From NCBI GenBank assembly GCA_039934455.1, contig JBDTMF010000067.1, forward strand, positions 1-20,526: a stretch of 20,526 bases of DNA. The letters run 5' to 3'. Below are positions 19,282 to 20,526 of this stretch, piece by piece. The DNA is from DASQFQ01 sp039934455 (GTDB lineage Bacteria; Actinomycetota; Thermoleophilia; Solirubrobacterales; Solirubrobacteraceae). The notes under the pieces were generated by a model. That model had not been told where the DNA came from. It searched no databases and was given only the letters and a program-made list of their open reading frames with translations. The translations under genes were made by a program, and so were the position numbers. Each line of letters opens with the position of its first letter. The stretch's first letter is position 1.

Positions 19282-20110
19282 GTGAAGCCGACGCTCCTCC
19301 TCCTGGCCGCCCTCGCGCTCGCGACGCTGAGCGCCTGCGGCGACGATGGCTCCGGTGGCGCGCCCGTGGTGGTGGCGACCACCACCCAGGCCGCCGACCT
19401 CGCCCGCCAGGTCGCCGGCGACCGCGCGGAGGTCAGTCAAGGCGCTCGCCCGCGCCGACCTCATCGTGCGCTCGGGCGGGGAGATCGACCAGTGGCTGGA
19501 GGAGGCCCAGGCCGGTGCCGGCTCCGACGCGCCCGTCGTCACCCTCGGCCAGGACACCCGTCAGGAGCCGCACTGGTGGCAGGACCCGCGCGCGGCGCTG
19601 CGGGCGGTGGCGATCCTGCGCGACGGGCTCACGAGGGCCGACGCCGCCGGGAGGGCGAGCTACGAGTCCAACGCACAGCGCTATCTCGGCCGGCTGGGGC
19701 GGCTCGATCGTAGGATCGCGCGCTGCGTCGCCACGATCCCGCCCGCGCGGCGCAAGCTCGTCACGACCCACGACGCGCTCGGCGCGTACGCGCGGCGCTA
19801 CGGGTTCGAGGTGATCGCGACGGTGATCCCCTCGCGCTCCACGGGCGGCCAGGCCTCGGCCGGCGAGACCGCCGACCTCGTGCGGACGATCCGGCGGGAG
19901 CACGTGCCGGCCGTGTTCGCGGAGAGCTCGGTGCGCTCCGACGTCGAGGCCGCCATCGCGCGCGAGGCCGGCGCCCGCGTCGCCCCCGCGTTGTGGGCCG
20001 ACTCGCTCGGCCCCAAGGGCTCGAGCGGCGCAACCTACATCAGCTCGATGGAGGCCAACACCCACACGATCGCGGCCGCCCTCGGGGGCGACCTCGCGAG
20101 CTGCCCCTGA
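19282..20110 (+). pseudogene. znuA: Zinc ABC transporter substrate-binding lipoprotein with internal deletion and frameshift
   Basis: The first frame (from GTG 19282) encodes a lipoprotein signal with lipobox LSAC (Cys19), then VVVATTTQAADLARQVAGDR. After codon 51 (GTC at 19432-19434) the family sequence resumes one frame over at 19436 as VKALARADLIVRSGGEIDQW and runs to the TGA at 20108-20110. Family members have about 22-24 residues between these blocks, including the DPHxYEPRPSD loop with the first zinc-binding histidine. That loop is absent, so a deletion of 3n+2 bases fits. The other ligands remain: His in EPHWWQDP, His in TTHDALGAYARRYG and Asp in LWADSLG. As read, translation from 19282 would continue out of frame to 19713. 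The gene is either broken or misassembled at a GTCAGTCA repeat. It is followed by znuB after 3 bp. Confidence 0.85.
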
Positions 20111-20113
20111 GCG

Positions 20114-20526
20114 ATGCTCGACACCCTCTCCGCCCCTTACATGCAGCGCGCGCTCGCCGAGATCGGGTTGCTGGCCGTGCTCGCGGGCGTGCTCGGCGCC
20201 TGGATCGTGCTGCGGCGGCTCGCCTTCTTCACCCACTCCGTCGGCACCGCGACCTTCCCTGGCCTCGTGCTCGCCTCGGCGTGGGGGATCGCGCCGCAGC
20301 TCGCGGCGCTCGCGGCCGCGCTCGGCTTCGCCGGCCTGCGCGAGCGCCTGGCGCGCGGGCACGAGTCCGAGGAGGACGCCGCCACGGGCATCCTGCTCGT
20401 CGCCGCGCTCGCGCTCGGGGCGCTGCTGGCCTCGGACGTCTACCGCTCGGGCGCCGGCGTCGACCGGCTCCTGTTCGGCACCCTGATCGGGCTCAGCGAC
20501 CGCGACCTCGTGCTCACGGCCGTCGC
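20114..20526 (+). CDS. znuB: Zinc/manganese ABC transporter permease, ABC-3 family (3' partial)
   Basis: The 137 codons visible encode the N-terminal half of an ABC-3 membrane permease. The first helix (IGLLAVLAGVLGAWIVLRRL) leads into the conserved AFFTHSVGTATFPGLVLA, the family's 'F..DALSHA.LPGvalg'-type loop. A helix with GIAPQLAALAAALGFAGL, the cytoplasmic RERLARGHESEEDAATGILL segment and LLFGTLIGLSDRDLVLTAV follow. It should move zinc, delivered by ZnuA, through the membrane with an ATPase. No znuC lies between the two genes, so the ATPase must be downstream or elsewhere. The ATG at 20114 is 3 bp after the znuA stop, with no strong ribosome site, indicating coupling to znuA. The gene runs off the window. 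Confidence 0.9.
   Translation, partial: MLDTLSAPYMQRALAEIGLLAVLAGVLGAWIVLRRLAFFTHSVGTATFPGLVLASAWGIAPQLAALAAALGFAGLRERLARGHESEEDAATGILLVAALALGALLASDVYRSGAGVDRLLFGTLIGLSDRDLVLTAV

Noticed and set aside
1..20526. CRISPR arrays, tRNA/rRNA genes, IS ends, phage or toxin-antitoxin genes
   Set aside because: None seen: no regular spaced repeats, no cloverleaf-like segments, no transposase or integrase motifs, and no stretch over 300 bp without a gene.

Overview
The window is about 72% G+C by eye, with tightly packed genes and many GTG/TTG starts. Its gene content (an FtsR-type MerR regulator, a WS/DGAT acyltransferase, a sigma-region-4/anti-sigma-K fusion, a DICT-EAL protein, DUF3052, DUF5519, DUF6529 and DUF3105 proteins) points to a chromosomal segment of a high-GC actinobacterium. 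It most resembles Thermoleophilia (Solirubrobacter/Conexibacter-like); the lineage is inferred from remembered families, not from a search. I see no phage, IS element, CRISPR array, tRNA or rRNA.

Layout. (1) 1-3263, plus strand: the end of ftsR, then apt (4-bp overlap), then an SRPBCC protein overlapping by 4 bp an FAD oxidase related to alkyl-DHAP synthase. A hairpin that includes the SRPBCC ribosome site separates the two pairs. (2) 3260-4354, minus: a membrane protein joining a sigma-70 region 4 helix-turn-helix to an outside anti-sigma-K-like domain, divergent from a hotdog thioesterase (4384-4782). (3) 4795-8445, minus: WS/DGAT acyltransferase, a DUF3105-like membrane-anchored protein and glutamine-dependent NAD synthetase (nadE), nearly touching. 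(4) 8446-9080: a divergent promoter region with an imperfect tandem repeat, then an ECF sigma factor. (5) 9081-11009: a promoter overlapped by a perfect match to the mycobacterial LexA box, a roughly 140-nt structured leader, an RlpA-like DPBB protein, then dinB. (6) 11069-13163: DUF5519 protein; on the minus strand a thioredoxin-TPR protein, a DUF6529 membrane protein and a monohaem cytochrome c. (7) 13191-16659: an alpha/beta hydrolase, an EAL-DICT protein with an altered metal site, an M20 peptidase whose 5' end is cut off by an in-frame amber codon, and a type IV prepilin. (8) 16671-18736: DUF3052 protein and a Tat-exported PGRP-type amidase. (9) 18792-20526: a Fur-family (probably Zur) regulator divergent from a zinc ABC uptake operon. 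A palindromic operator lies between them, and znuA carries an internal deletion plus frameshift that removes a zinc-ligand loop. znuB runs off the window.

How it works together. Several starts sit about 7 nt downstream of a TAnnnT hexamer (4384, 8532, 9945, 13163, 19226, 19282), which suggests common leaderless transcription. The RlpA-like gene stands out with a long leader and a strong Shine-Dalgarno. Three convergent gene pairs end on one shared CTAG. Envelope functions recur: RlpA-like protein, PGRP amidase, pilin, ether-lipid-like oxidase, WS/DGAT and FtsR.

The most notable points are the two damaged genes (M20 peptidase and znuA), the LexA-box/leader/RlpA-dinB arrangement, and the sigma4-TM-anti-sigma fusion. 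I found no clearly new multigene defence or biosynthetic system. All calls were made by reading the sequence; none was checked against a database.
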